Assembly (NCBI RefSeq): GCF_027922045.1
Contig: NZ_BSEX01000023.1
Coordinates: forward strand, 62,001-126,000
Origin: Microbacterium terregens
Lineage (GTDB): Bacteria > Pseudomonadota > Alphaproteobacteria > Sphingomonadales > Sphingomonadaceae
Length of the DNA stretch: 64,000 nt
Direction: 5' to 3'
Shown here: one piece after another, positions 27,195 through 35,754 of the stretch
How positions within the stretch are numbered: the stretch's first letter is position 1
Layout: the number at the start of each line of letters is the position of its first letter
Notes under the pieces: generated by a model
Database searches by the model: none
The model's input: only the letters and a program-made list of their open reading frames with translations
Told to the model about the DNA's origin: nothing
Program-made: the position numbers and the translations under genes

Positions 27195-27602
27195 TCAGCC
27201 GCGCGGCATCTGCAGGGAAGCGAAGCAGGTGAACCCGCTCGTTCCCGACTGCAGGCGGCGGATGTAGTTGGTGTAGGCGCGCGACTGGTCGGTCGTGGTG
27301 CCCGGCAGGTTGATGCCGTTGTTGAGCGCGCGCTTCACGTCCGCCGCCTTGAACGGCCGGCGGGCGGCCGGATAGGCACCGCGGGTGCCCGGCGGCACCA
27401 GGTCGCCGTTGGGTGCGACATAGCTGCCCGCGCGGCCGGGATCGGGCACCGGGATCTCGCACAGCGACACTGACGCGGCGGTGTTCGCCAGCGCCGGGCG
27501 GATCGACACCACCGCAGAGGCGCCTGCCGCCCCCAGCAGCAGCGTGCGTCGGCCCATGCCGGAGCGGGCGCCATGGCCCTCGGGTGTCTGCTCGTCGCTC
27601 AC
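27195..27602 (-). CDS. Small Tat-type secreted protein, candidate substrate of the HPr-rel-A module
   Basis: 135 residues from GTG 27602 (MSDEQTPEG...); a TTG at 27638 and an ATG at 27557 are alternatives. Residues 16-40 form a twin-arginine-like signal: GRRTLLLGAAG, hydrophobic run, cleavage-like ALA. The mature part has two cysteines (SLCEIPVPDPGRAG and GFTCFASLQMPRG), a Pro/Gly-rich first half and a helical YTNYIRRLQSG. First gene of a four-gene operon with a PqqD-like chaperone, kinase and nucleotidyltransferase, which makes it the obvious candidate for the modified or exported product. No enzymatic motif. Function unknown. Confidence 0.75.
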   Translation of the reverse strand: MSDEQTPEGHGARSGMGRRTLLLGAAGASAVVSIRPALANTAASVSLCEIPVPDPGRAGSYVAPNGDLVPPGTRGAYPAARRPFKAADVKRALNNGINLPGTTTDQSRAYTNYIRRLQSGTSGFTCFASLQMPRG

Positions 27603-27721
27603 GAGGGCCTGTGTGTTGGAAGCGAGGCGAATGCGCAATCCCCAAGCACGGGGTCGCCTCGGGATACGCCGTATCGCGGCGGGACGTTTCCGCTGGCCTC
27701 CGGCTGGCCTATAGGGCGCCC

Positions 27722-28933
27722 ATGGCCATCGGTTCAGGGATTCGCACGCTCGTCGCCGCGGGGGTCGCGATTGGCGGTGCCGCGGCCGGTTTCCTGCTGG
27801 GCGCCGACATCAATGCGGTCGTCGTAGCCGCGGTCGCAGGGCTCGCCGCCGTCCTGATCGCGGCATCGGGCGAGGCGCCCGAAAGCGTGCCGCGGCCTCC
27901 CACCCGCCCGCGCCCAGAGCAACCGAGCGTCCAGGCGCTGATCGACGCGCTGGCGGGCCCGGTGCTGGTGACGGCGGGCACGCGCGTGGCTTGTGCGAAC
28001 GAGGCGGCACGCACGCTGCTGGGCGCCCATATCGTCGGGCAGGACGTCCGCATCGCGATCCGCCACCCTGCTGCTGCCGAGCGGCTGATCGCGGACCCGG
28101 CGGAAGACGCCGGCAGCACCACGCACCTGGTCGGCATCGGCACGCGCGAGCAGCGCTGGGAGATGCGGGTGCGGCCCTTGGGCGACGAGCGGCGCCTGGT
28201 GCAACTCGTCGACGAAACCCAGCTTTATGCCGCCGAGCGGATGCGCGTCGATTTCGTGGCGAACGCCAGCCACGAACTGCGCACCCCCCTCGCCTCGCTG
28301 CGCGGCTTTGCCGAGACGCTGCGTGAGGAAGCGGGCGAGGACCCGCAGCTGCGCAACCGCTTCCTCGGCATCATGCTCGACGAAACCCGGCGCATGCAGC
28401 GGCTGATCGACGAACTGATCTCGCTGTCGCGGATCGAGGCGGGCAAGTTCCGTGCGCCGGATACGACGGTCGCACTCGACGGGCTGGTACGGGAGGTTCG
28501 CGGCGCGCTGGTGGACCTGCACGGCGGCCGGGGTGCCGACCTGGTGCTGGAGGTGGCGGAGGTGCCGGCGGTGAAGGGCGACCGCGCCCAGCTGTCGCAG
28601 CTGATCCACAACCTCGTCGGCAATGCCATGGCATATGGGCGCCCGGGTACGCCGGTGCGCGTGGAGCTGGAGTCGATGGAGGACATGGTCCGGCTGCGCG
28701 TGATGGACCAAGGCGAAGGCATCCCCGCCAAGCACCTGCCCCGCCTGACGGAACGCTTCTACCGCGTCGATGCGGGCCGAAGCCGTTCCGTCGGCGGCAC
28801 TGGACTTGGCCTTTCCATCGTGCGCCACATCGTCGAGCGGCATCGCGGGCGGCTCGACATCGAAAGCACAGTGGGCGTCGGAACGACGGTCACCGTGATT
28901 TTGCCGAGGGCGGATGACGGCGCAGTGTCATAA
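27722..28933 (+). CDS. phoR: Phosphate-regulon sensor histidine kinase
   Basis: 403 residues from ATG 27722. Two short N-terminal membrane segments (about 8-28 and 31-50) without a periplasmic loop, a PAS-like domain (about 70-165), HisKA with His184 in ASHELRTPL, and HATPase with NLVGNAMAYG, DQGEGIP and GGTGLGLSIV. This is the PhoR layout. It phosphorylates PhoB when phosphate is low, signalled by PstSCAB-PhoU downstream. The gene order phoR-pst-phoU-phoB is common in alphaproteobacteria. Divergent from the HPr-rel-A operon. Confidence 0.94.
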   Translation: MAIGSGIRTLVAAGVAIGGAAAGFLLGADINAVVVAAVAGLAAVLIAASGEAPESVPRPPTRPRPEQPSVQALIDALAGPVLVTAGTRVACANEAARTLLGAHIVGQDVRIAIRHPAAAERLIADPAEDAGSTTHLVGIGTREQRWEMRVRPLGDERRLVQLVDETQLYAAERMRVDFVANASHELRTPLASLRGFAETLREEAGEDPQLRNRFLGIMLDETRRMQRLIDELISLSRIEAGKFRAPDTTVALDGLVREVRGALVDLHGGRGADLVLEVAEVPAVKGDRAQLSQLIHNLVGNAMAYGRPGTPVRVELESMEDMVRLRVMDQGEGIPAKHLPRLTERFYRVDAGRSRSVGGTGLGLSIVRHIVERHRGRLDIESTVGVGTTVTVILPRADDGAVS

Positions 28934-28936
28934 AAG
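28914..28936 (+). promoter_or_regulatory. Putative Pho box upstream of pstS
   Basis: Two half-sites 11 nt apart, ATGACGG (28914-28920) and TGTCATAA (28926-28933), resemble the direct repeat of the PhoB box (CTGTCAT, 11-nt period). They lie at the end of phoR, about 75 nt before pstS. The first half-site is degenerate, so confidence is limited. Confidence 0.35.
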
Positions 28937-29006
28937 CGCAACCAACGTACGGAAGGGCGGCAGCAACGGACGGCCGAGTCCCTCGCCCGCTGTGGAGATG
29001 ACGACG

Positions 29007-30038
29007 ATGATCCGCCGTATCGCGATTGCCACCGCTGCGCTGCTCGCGCTCGCGGCGTGCGATCGCAACGTTTCGCGCGACCAGATACGGGTGGTCGGCT
29101 CCTCGACCGTATTCCCGTTCACCACTGCCGTTGCCGAGGCGATGATCAACGCCAATCCCGCGCTGCGCGCACCGGTGATCGAGTCGACGGGCACCGGGGC
29201 CGGCGTGAAGCTGTTCTGCGCGGGCGTCGGCCCGCAGCATCCCGACATCCTCAACGCCTCGCGCCGCATCAAGAAGTCGGAGATGCAGGGCTGCATCGCC
29301 AATGGCGTGAAAGAGGTGATGGAGGTCCAGGTCGGCGTCGACGGGGTGGTGCTGGCAGAGGCGAACAACGGCCCCAAGCTCCAGCTCAACGACCGCGACG
29401 TGTATCTGGCGCTCGCCGCCAATCCGCTGGGCAAGCCGCAGAAGGCCCGCTTCTGGAGCGACGTGAACCCGTCGCTGCCGCACCTGCCGATCCAGGTGTT
29501 CGGCCCGCCCTCCACCAGCGGCACGCGCGATGCCCTGGTCGAGCTGGTGATGGTTCCCGCCTGCGAGGCCGGTCTGCCCGAGGCGAAGGCGCTCAAGGAA
29601 AGCAACAAGGAACGCTACGAAGACGTCTGCACGCGCATTCGCGACGACGCCGCGTACGTCGACAAGGGCGAGAACGACAATCTGATCGTGCAGAACCTCT
29701 CGACCAACCCCAATGCGATCGGCGTGTTCGGCTTCAGCTATCTGGAGGAAAACCGCAGCCGCCTGCATGGGGTGCCGCTCGACGGCGTCACGCCGACCTA
29801 CCAGACGATCTCGGACGGCAGCTATCCCGGCGCGCGTCCCTTGTTCATCTATGTGAAGAAGGCGCACCTGCGCGCGGTCCCCGGCATGGCCGACTTCCTG
29901 ACGCGCTATGCCGACTCCTGGAACCCCGACGGTCCGCTCACCCGGCGCGGCATGATCGCCGCTCCGGACGCGGTCCGGTCCGCTTCCCGCGCGACGGTCG
30001 CGCAGAGCACGCCCCTCGATCCCACGACGTTGCATTGA
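29007..30038 (+). CDS. pstS: Phosphate ABC transporter substrate-binding lipoprotein
   Basis: 343 residues. ATG 29007 has GGAG 9 nt upstream; ATG 28998 lacks an SD at proper distance. Lipoprotein signal with lipobox LAAC (Cys18). PstS features: VGSSTVFPFT, ESTGTGAGVKLFC and GPPSTSGTRDALVELV, the phosphate-binding loops. A periplasmic, membrane-tethered receptor that delivers phosphate to PstCA. Confidence 0.95.
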   Translation: MIRRIAIATAALLALAACDRNVSRDQIRVVGSSTVFPFTTAVAEAMINANPALRAPVIESTGTGAGVKLFCAGVGPQHPDILNASRRIKKSEMQGCIANGVKEVMEVQVGVDGVVLAEANNGPKLQLNDRDVYLALAANPLGKPQKARFWSDVNPSLPHLPIQVFGPPSTSGTRDALVELVMVPACEAGLPEAKALKESNKERYEDVCTRIRDDAAYVDKGENDNLIVQNLSTNPNAIGVFGFSYLEENRSRLHGVPLDGVTPTYQTISDGSYPGARPLFIYVKKAHLRAVPGMADFLTRYADSWNPDGPLTRRGMIAAPDAVRSASRATVAQSTPLDPTTLH

Positions 30039-30045
30039 TCCGCCC

Positions 30046-31422
30046 ATGAGCAGCTTTGCCCTTTTCTTCCTGCTGATCGGCCTGGCGCTGATCGGCTGGA
30101 TCGTCGCCCGCGCGCGCGCCGGCAGCTTCGCGCGGCTTGGTGCCGGGCGCGTCCACTCGCTGCCCAGCCAGCACGGCTGGTACATGGCGATGTGGGTCGC
30201 GATCCCCGCGCTGCTGTTCCTCGCCGTCTGGTCCGCGGTCGCCCCGCAGCTGGCGCAGGAGGCCGTGCTGGCGAGCCCGGCCGCGGCCACCCTTCCCACC
30301 GACGGTTTCGAGCGTGCGGCGGTGCTGGCGGAGGCACGCGCGCTCGCCAACGGCACCGCCTATGGCGCGTTCAACCCCGCTTCGGAGCCGCTGGCACCGG
30401 TCTTCGCGACGGCGCAGGCGCGCTATCGCTGGATCGGGACGGCGGTGGCGCTGCTGCTCGCCTTTGCCGGTGCGGCCTTTGCCTTCACGCGGATCCGCCC
30501 GGAATTCCGCGCACGCACCCGCGTCGAGCGCGCGGTCATGCTGCTGCTGCTCGGCGCCTCGCTGATCGCGATCCTGACCACGCTCGGCATCTTCCTGTCG
30601 CTGCTGTTCGAGAGCGGACGGTTCTTCTCGATCGTGCCGATCACCGACTTCCTGTTCGGCACGCGCTGGAGCCCGCAGGTGATCCGCGCGAGCGACCCCG
30701 GCGAGACGCTGGGTGCGGTGCCGCTGTTCTGGGGTACCTTCTTCATCGGCGCCGTGATCGCGATGCTGGTCGCGATCCCGTTCGGGCTGATGAGCGCGAT
30801 CTACCTCACCCAGTATGCCCGACCGACGACCCGGCGCTGGATGAAGCCGATCCTGGAAATCCTCGCCGGCATTCCGACCGTGGTCTACGGCTATTTCGCA
30901 GCCCTGACGGTGGGGCCCGCGATCCGGGATCTCGCGGTGATGCTGGGCATGCCCTATGCCAGCTCCGAAAGCGCGCTTTCGGCAGGGCTGGTGATGGGGG
31001 TGATGATCATCCCGTTCGTATCGTCGATGGCCGACGACTCGATCGCGGCGGTTCCCCGCTCGATGCGCGACGGCAGCCTGGCGATGGGCGCCACCACGTC
31101 CGAGACGATCCGCCGCGTGCTGCTCCCCGCGGCGCTGCCGGGCGTGGTCGCCGGCGTGCTGCTCGCCGTCAGCCGGGCGATCGGCGAGACCATGATCGTG
31201 GTGATGGCCGCCTCCGGCGCCGCCACCATCACGCTCAACCCGTTCGAGAGCACCACCACCGTCACCAAGCAGATCGTCGACCTGCTGACCGGCGAGGCGG
31301 AGTTCGACAGCCCCAAGACCCTCGCCGCCTTCGCCCTGGGCCTGACGCTGTTCGTCGTCACCCTGCTCCTCAACATCGTCGCGCTGCGCGTCGTGAAGCG
31401 CTATCGGGAAGCCTATGAATAG
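30046..31422 (+). CDS. pstC: Phosphate ABC transporter permease PstC
   Basis: 458 residues, about 140 longer than E. coli PstC because of an N-terminal extension with two membrane helices and a periplasmic loop (first ~150 residues). The permease core carries AIPFGLMSAIYLTQYA and the EAA-like loop SMRDGSLAMGATTSETIRRVLLPAALPGVVAGVLLAVSRAIGET. Starts 7 nt after pstS; its end overlaps pstA by 8 nt. Confidence 0.95.
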   Translation: MSSFALFFLLIGLALIGWIVARARAGSFARLGAGRVHSLPSQHGWYMAMWVAIPALLFLAVWSAVAPQLAQEAVLASPAAATLPTDGFERAAVLAEARALANGTAYGAFNPASEPLAPVFATAQARYRWIGTAVALLLAFAGAAFAFTRIRPEFRARTRVERAVMLLLLGASLIAILTTLGIFLSLLFESGRFFSIVPITDFLFGTRWSPQVIRASDPGETLGAVPLFWGTFFIGAVIAMLVAIPFGLMSAIYLTQYARPTTRRWMKPILEILAGIPTVVYGYFAALTVGPAIRDLAVMLGMPYASSESALSAGLVMGVMIIPFVSSMADDSIAAVPRSMRDGSLAMGATTSETIRRVLLPAALPGVVAGVLLAVSRAIGETMIVVMAASGAATITLNPFESTTTVTKQIVDLLTGEAEFDSPKTLAAFALGLTLFVVTLLLNIVALRVVKRYREAYE

Positions 31423-32710
31423 CCCCCTCGTCGCGGGCGTCCCCGCCGCTGGCCACGAGCCGGCCGAGCGCCGCCCGACGGACTGGAATACGCAGTCGAT
31501 GCAGCGGCGCATCCGTCGCCGCTACGCTGCCGAGCGTCGCTTCCGGCTGATGGGGCTGCTGGCGGTGTTGCTGTCCGCCGGCTTCCTCGCCTTCCTGCTG
31601 GTGTCGATGCTGACCGCCGGCATCGGCGGCTTCCAGCGGGTGCAGGTTGCCCTGCCCATCGACTTCCCGGCAGCGCAGCTGGAAGTGGCTCCGGCCCAGC
31701 TCGCAACCGCGGGCGCCGACCTGGCGCTGTCCGGCGCAGGCCTGGAAGGGGTGACCGGCCTCGCCGCGGTGAAGGCCTTTGGCGAGGACCAGCCGGTCAT
31801 CGCCGAAAGCGCTTGGCTGACGGTGCGGGATGCGATCAAGGCCGACCCGACCCTGCTGACGCGCCGCGCGGCGCTCTACGTGCCCGCGGCCCCCGGGATC
31901 GAGGAAGCGTATAAGGCGTCCGGCGAGCCTGCTGCCGAGCAGATGGTCCAGCGCCTGAAGACAGCCGGTGCGATCCGAAGCGGCTTCAACTGGGGCTTCC
32001 TGACGGGAGCCGATTCCACCGATCCGACCGCGGTCGGCATCTGGGGTGCGCTCAAGGGCTCGCTGCTCACCATGGCGATCACGCTGCTGATCGCCTTCCC
32101 AGTGGGCGTGCTCTCCGCGCTCTACCTGGAGGAATATGCGCCCAAGAACCGCTGGACCGACCTGATCGAGGTGTCGATCAACAATCTGGCGGCAGTGCCC
32201 TCGATCATCTTCGGCCTGCTGGGGCTGGCGCTGTTCCTCGGCACCTTCAACCTGCCGCGCTCGGCGCCGATCGTCGGCGGCCTGACGCTCGCGCTGATGA
32301 TAATGCCGGTCATCGTGATCGCCGGGCGCAACGCCATCAAGGCGGTGCCGCCCTCGATCCGCGACGCGGCGCTGGGTGTCGGCGCAAGCCCGGTGCAGGT
32401 GGTGTTCCACCATGTCCTGCCGCTGGCGCTGCCGGGCATTCTGACCGGCACGATCATCGGCATGGCGCGCGCGCTCGGCGAAACCGCGCCGCTGCTGATG
32501 ATCGGCATGCGCGCCTTCATCGTTCAGGCGCCGGACGGCCTGAGCGCCCCGGCGACCGTGCTGCCGGTGCAGATCTTCCTCTGGTCCGACCAGGTCAGCC
32601 GCGGCTTCATCGAGAAGACGTCGGCGGCAATCCTGGTGCTGCTGGCGTTCCTCCTCGCGATGAACGCCTTTGCCATCTACCTCCGCAACCGTTTCGAGAC
32701 CCGCTGGTGA
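31415..32710 (+). CDS. pstA: Phosphate ABC transporter permease PstA (DUF3333 N-terminus)
   Basis: 431 residues. The N-terminal ~190 residues ([22 protein letters not shown]..., then a periplasmic stretch) correspond to the DUF3333 extension of alphaproteobacterial PstA; the rest is a six-helix permease with the EAA loop [32 protein letters not shown]. Overlaps pstC upstream and pstB (GTGA) downstream. Confidence 0.95.
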   Translation: MNSPLVAGVPAAGHEPAERRPTDWNTQSMQRRIRRRYAAERRFRLMGLLAVLLSAGFLAFLLVSMLTAGIGGFQRVQVALPIDFPAAQLEVAPAQLATAGADLALSGAGLEGVTGLAAVKAFGEDQPVIAESAWLTVRDAIKADPTLLTRRAALYVPAAPGIEEAYKASGEPAAEQMVQRLKTAGAIRSGFNWGFLTGADSTDPTAVGIWGALKGSLLTMAITLLIAFPVGVLSALYLEEYAPKNRWTDLIEVSINNLAAVPSIIFGLLGLALFLGTFNLPRSAPIVGGLTLALMIMPVIVIAGRNAIKAVPPSIRDAALGVGASPVQVVFHHVLPLALPGILTGTIIGMARALGETAPLLMIGMRAFIVQAPDGLSAPATVLPVQIFLWSDQVSRGFIEKTSAAILVLLAFLLAMNAFAIYLRNRFETRW

Positions 32711-33492
32711 ACCATAGCTCCACATCCGACACCGCAGCGCCGAAGATGTCGGCGCGCGACGTCAACGTCTTCTACGGCGACAAGCAGGCGATCAAGGACG
32801 TGTCGATCGAAGTCGACATGGACCGAGTGACCGCGTTCATCGGCCCCTCGGGCTGCGGCAAGTCGACGTTCCTGCGCACGCTCAACCGCATGAACGACAC
32901 CGTCGGCAACGCGCGCGTGACCGGCGACATCCGCTTGGATGGCGAGGACATCTACGACAAGTCGATGGACGTGGTGCAGCTGCGCGCCCGCGTCGGCATG
33001 GTGTTCCAGAAGCCGAACCCCTTCCCCAAGTCGATCTTCGAGAACGTGGCCTATGGCCCTCGCATCCACGGGCTTGCCCCGAGCCGGGCTGATCTGGAGG
33101 CGATCGTCGAGCGCTCGCTGCGGCGCGCAGGCCTGTGGGACGAGGTCAAGGATCGGCTTTCGGACAGCGGCACGGCGCTGTCGGGTGGCCAGCAGCAGCG
33201 CCTCTGCATCGCCCGCGCGATCGCGGTCGATCCGGAAGTGATCCTGATGGACGAGCCCTGCTCGGCGCTCGACCCGATCGCGACCGCCAAGATCGAGGAG
33301 CTGATCCACGCGCTGCGCGGCCGCTACGCGATCGTGATCGTCACCCACAACATGCAGCAGGCGGCGCGCGTGTCGCAGCGCACCGCCTTTTTCCATCTAG
33401 GCAACCTGGTGGAATATGGCGTCACGTCCGAGATCTTTACCAATCCCCGCCAGGAGCGGACCAAGGATTACATCACCGGCCGCTATGGCTGA
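32707..33492 (+). CDS. pstB: Phosphate ABC transporter ATPase
   Basis: 261 residues from GTG 32707 (GTGA overlap with pstA). Walker [10 protein letters not shown] at 46-54, signature LSGGQQQR at 158-165, Walker B VILMDEP at 178-184 and the H-loop [23 protein letters not shown] is diagnostic of PstB. Energises phosphate import. Confidence 0.98.
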   Translation: MNHSSTSDTAAPKMSARDVNVFYGDKQAIKDVSIEVDMDRVTAFIGPSGCGKSTFLRTLNRMNDTVGNARVTGDIRLDGEDIYDKSMDVVQLRARVGMVFQKPNPFPKSIFENVAYGPRIHGLAPSRADLEAIVERSLRRAGLWDEVKDRLSDSGTALSGGQQQRLCIARAIAVDPEVILMDEPCSALDPIATAKIEELIHALRGRYAIVIVTHNMQQAARVSQRTAFFHLGNLVEYGVTSEIFTNPRQERTKDYITGRYG

Positions 33493-33502
33493 GGAGACGA
33501 GC

Positions 33503-34201
33503 ATGCCCACGGGCCACGAACATACCGTCAAGGCGTTCGACGAGGAGATCGGGCACCTGCGCGCGCTGATCTCGCAGATGGGCGGCCTTGCCGAGCAGGG
33601 CATCTCGGACGCGATGCTCGCACTCCAGCGCAACGATCCGACGCTGGCGAAGGAAGTCCGCAGCGCCGACGCGAAGATCGACGCCATCCAGGCGGAGGTC
33701 GAGCGGCTGGTGGTGCGGGTGATCGCGCTGCGCGCGCCGATGGCGGACGACCTGCGCGAGGTGGTCGCGGCGCTCAAGATCGCGGCGGTGGTCGAGCGCA
33801 TCGGCGACTATGCCAAGAACATCGCCAAGCGCGTGCCGATGATCCACCAGGGCGACGACCGCATCGAGGCGGTCTCGCTGCTGCCGGCCATGGCGCAGAT
33901 GGCGAGCGACATGGTCCATGACGTCCTCGATGCCTTCTCTGCACGAGATGCGGAGGCTGCCGTTGCGGTGTGCGAGCGCGACCGGGCGCTGGACGATTTC
34001 TACGACAGCATCTTCCGCACGCTGGTGACCTTCATGGTGGAGAACCCGCGGACCGTGGGCCAGGTCGCCCACCTGCTGTTCGTCGCCAAGAACCTGGAGC
34101 GCATCGGCGATCACGCCACGAACGTCGCCGAGATGGTCTATTTCGCGGCGACCGGCCGGTACCTCGCCGACCGCGAGACCGCCGACACATCGAACCGCTG
34201 A
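33503..34201 (+). CDS. phoU: Phosphate signalling protein PhoU
   Basis: 232 residues from ATG 33503, with GAGGAG 6 nt upstream; an ATG at 33485 inside pstB lacks this. Two three-helix bundles with the repeated acidic signature (VVAALKIAAVVERIGDYAKNIAKR; LLFVAKNLERIGDHATNVAEMV). Links Pst occupancy to PhoR and limits phosphate uptake. Between pstB and phoB. Confidence 0.97.
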   Translation: MPTGHEHTVKAFDEEIGHLRALISQMGGLAEQGISDAMLALQRNDPTLAKEVRSADAKIDAIQAEVERLVVRVIALRAPMADDLREVVAALKIAAVVERIGDYAKNIAKRVPMIHQGDDRIEAVSLLPAMAQMASDMVHDVLDAFSARDAEAAVAVCERDRALDDFYDSIFRTLVTFMVENPRTVGQVAHLLFVAKNLERIGDHATNVAEMVYFAATGRYLADRETADTSNR

Positions 34202-34211
34202 GGGACCCGCC

Positions 34212-34904
34212 ATGGCCAAGCCAAGCATGTTGCTCGTCGAGGATGACGCGGCACTGGCGGAGTTGCTCGCCTATCATTTCCGCCGCGAGGACTTCGACGT
34301 CCGCCACACGCCCGACGGCGAAGAGGCCCTGCTGCTGGCGCGCGAGGGCACGCCGGACTTGGTGCTGCTCGACTGGATGGTGGAAGGTCTGTCGGGGATT
34401 GAGGTGTGCCGGCGCCTGCGTCGCACGCCCGAGACGGCGAACGTGCCCATCATCATGCTGACCGCACGAGGCGAGGAAGAGGACCGGGTGCGCGGCCTGG
34501 AGACGGGTGCGGACGACTATGTCACCAAGCCCTTCTCGCCCCGCGAGCTGGTCGCCCGCGTGAAGGCCGTGCTCCGCCGCGTGCGCCCCGCCCTTGCCGG
34601 CGAGACTCTGAGCTATGCCGACATCGAGATGGACACCGTGGGCCACAAGGTGCGTCGCGCGGGCGAACTCGTCCCGCTTGGTCCGACGGAATTCCGCCTT
34701 CTCAAGCACTTCCTGCAGCATCCCGGCTGGGTGTTCTCGCGCGAGCGGCTGCTGGACGCGGTTTGGGGACGGGACACGGAGATCGAGACGCGCACGGTGG
34801 ACGTCCACATCCGACGCCTGCGCAAGGCGATCAATGGCGAAGGGATGCCGGACATCATCCGCACCGTCCGGTCGGCAGGCTATGCGCTGGATGCGGGAAA
34901 CTGA
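34212..34904 (+). CDS. phoB: Phosphate regulon response regulator
   Basis: 230 residues. Receiver with Asp54 (LLDWMV) and Lys near 105 (VTKPFSP); OmpR-type winged-helix DNA-binding domain with FRLLKHFLQHPGWVFSRERLLDAVWG and the recognition helix region ETRTVDVHIRRLRKAI. Activates pst and other Pho genes when phosphorylated by PhoR. Ends the pho-pst operon. Confidence 0.97.
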   Translation: MAKPSMLLVEDDAALAELLAYHFRREDFDVRHTPDGEEALLLAREGTPDLVLLDWMVEGLSGIEVCRRLRRTPETANVPIIMLTARGEEEDRVRGLETGADDYVTKPFSPRELVARVKAVLRRVRPALAGETLSYADIEMDTVGHKVRRAGELVPLGPTEFRLLKHFLQHPGWVFSRERLLDAVWGRDTEIETRTVDVHIRRLRKAINGEGMPDIIRTVRSAGYALDAGN

Positions 34905-34975
34905 GAATCGTTACGGAAAGATTCCGAAAATCGCGCGTTGAGGGTCGGCCAGAACCAGTTCCAGGAGAAGATACA

Positions 34976-35302
34976 ATGAAACTCCTTGCTCTTGCCGCCG
35001 CCCTCACGCTCAGCGGCGCCGCGGTTGCCCAGACGACCCCGGGCACCACCGGACAGACCACCACTGGTGACATGACCGGCACGACGACGTCGGACACGAC
35101 CACGACGACCGGTACCGATACGACCACCACCACCGGCACCGACACGACCTCGGGCGTGCCCTCGTCGACGATGACGCCGTCGACCACCGGTCCGGTGACC
35201 TTTGCACCGCCGTCGACCACCCCGCCGCCGGCCGCACAGCAGAACTATCCGGTGTGCTCGCGCACCGTGAAGGACAGCTGCCGCAATCCGGGCGGAAAGT
35301 AA
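34976..35302 (+). CDS. Thr-rich secreted protein of unknown function
   Basis: 108 residues; ATG 34976 with AGGAG 8 nt upstream. Signal peptide MKLLALAAALTLSGAAVAQ. Residues 20-85 are a low-complexity Thr/Gly/Asp/Pro tract with a tandem TGTDTTTT unit; the C-terminus has two cysteines (VCSRTVKDSCRNPGGK) that could pair. Such tracts are likely disordered in the periplasm. Lies 71 nt after phoB and ends at a strong terminator, so it may be read with the pho operon. Family unknown. Confidence 0.75.
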   Translation: MKLLALAAALTLSGAAVAQTTPGTTGQTTTGDMTGTTTSDTTTTTGTDTTTTTGTDTTSGVPSSTMTPSTTGPVTFAPPSTTPPPAAQQNYPVCSRTVKDSCRNPGGK

Positions 35303-35330
35303 GCCTTCAAGCGTCGGAAGACGCCAGCAG

Positions 35331-35364
35331 CGCGCGTCCTCCCCAGCGGAGGGCGCGCGTTTGT
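35331..35364 (+). terminator. Rho-independent terminator after the Thr-rich gene
   Basis: A 12-bp GC stem (35331-35342 with 35348-35359, one G-U pair), 5-nt loop, then TTTGTG. It closes the pho-pst transcription unit and separates it from the convergent DUF2794/cysE genes. Confidence 0.75.
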
Positions 35365-35409
35365 GCATTCAGGGGTGCCGGACGCGAACGCCGCGCGTCG
35401 AGTGCGGTG

Positions 35410-35754
35410 TCAGTCCTCGACCAGCTTCATCAGGCGGCGTTCCACCGGCGCCAGCACGGGCCCAAGCTCGTGCCCGCGCTTCAGCACCGCGCCAACCTCG
35501 TTGACCAGCGCCCACATGCCCTGGCGATTGCGGAGCGCCGGGCGCTTCTCGATGCGGAACTCCGGCCGCTCGGCAGATCGCCGGAAGGCGGAGAACACGG
35601 CCGCATCGCGCCCCAGGTCGATCGCATAATCCCGCCAATGGCCGGCTGCGACCATTCGGCCGTAGAGGTCGAGGATGCGCGCCAGTTCGGCACGCTCGAA
35701 CCCCGTCTGGCTCGGGCGCCCGGCGCTGGCTGGAAAGGGGGTGACGATTCCCAT
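35410..35754 (-). CDS. DUF2794 family protein
   Basis: 114 residues from ATG 35754, which overlaps the cysE stop (TGATG). Contains the DUF2794 pattern FERAELARILDLYGRMVAAGHWRDYAIDLGRDAAVFSAFRR, followed by RIEKRPALRNRQGMWALVN. Small cytoplasmic protein restricted to alphaproteobacteria; function unknown. Coupled translation with serine acetyltransferase suggests a link to cysteine synthesis, but this is only context. Confidence 0.85.
   Translation of the reverse strand: MGIVTPFPASAGRPSQTGFERAELARILDLYGRMVAAGHWRDYAIDLGRDAAVFSAFRRSAERPEFRIEKRPALRNRQGMWALVNEVGAVLKRGHELGPVLAPVERRLMKLVED

Noticed and set aside
25017..27602. Lasso-peptide biosynthetic cluster
   Set aside because: PqqD-, kinase- and nucleotidyltransferase-like genes match, but there is no asparagine-synthetase-like cyclase, no transglutaminase-type protease and no short precursor with a lasso core.
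35040..35220. Microsatellite or CRISPR-like repeat
   Set aside because: The repetition is codon-level Thr/Gly/Asp coding within a secreted protein; there are no spacers or uniform direct repeats. No CRISPR array was seen anywhere in the window.
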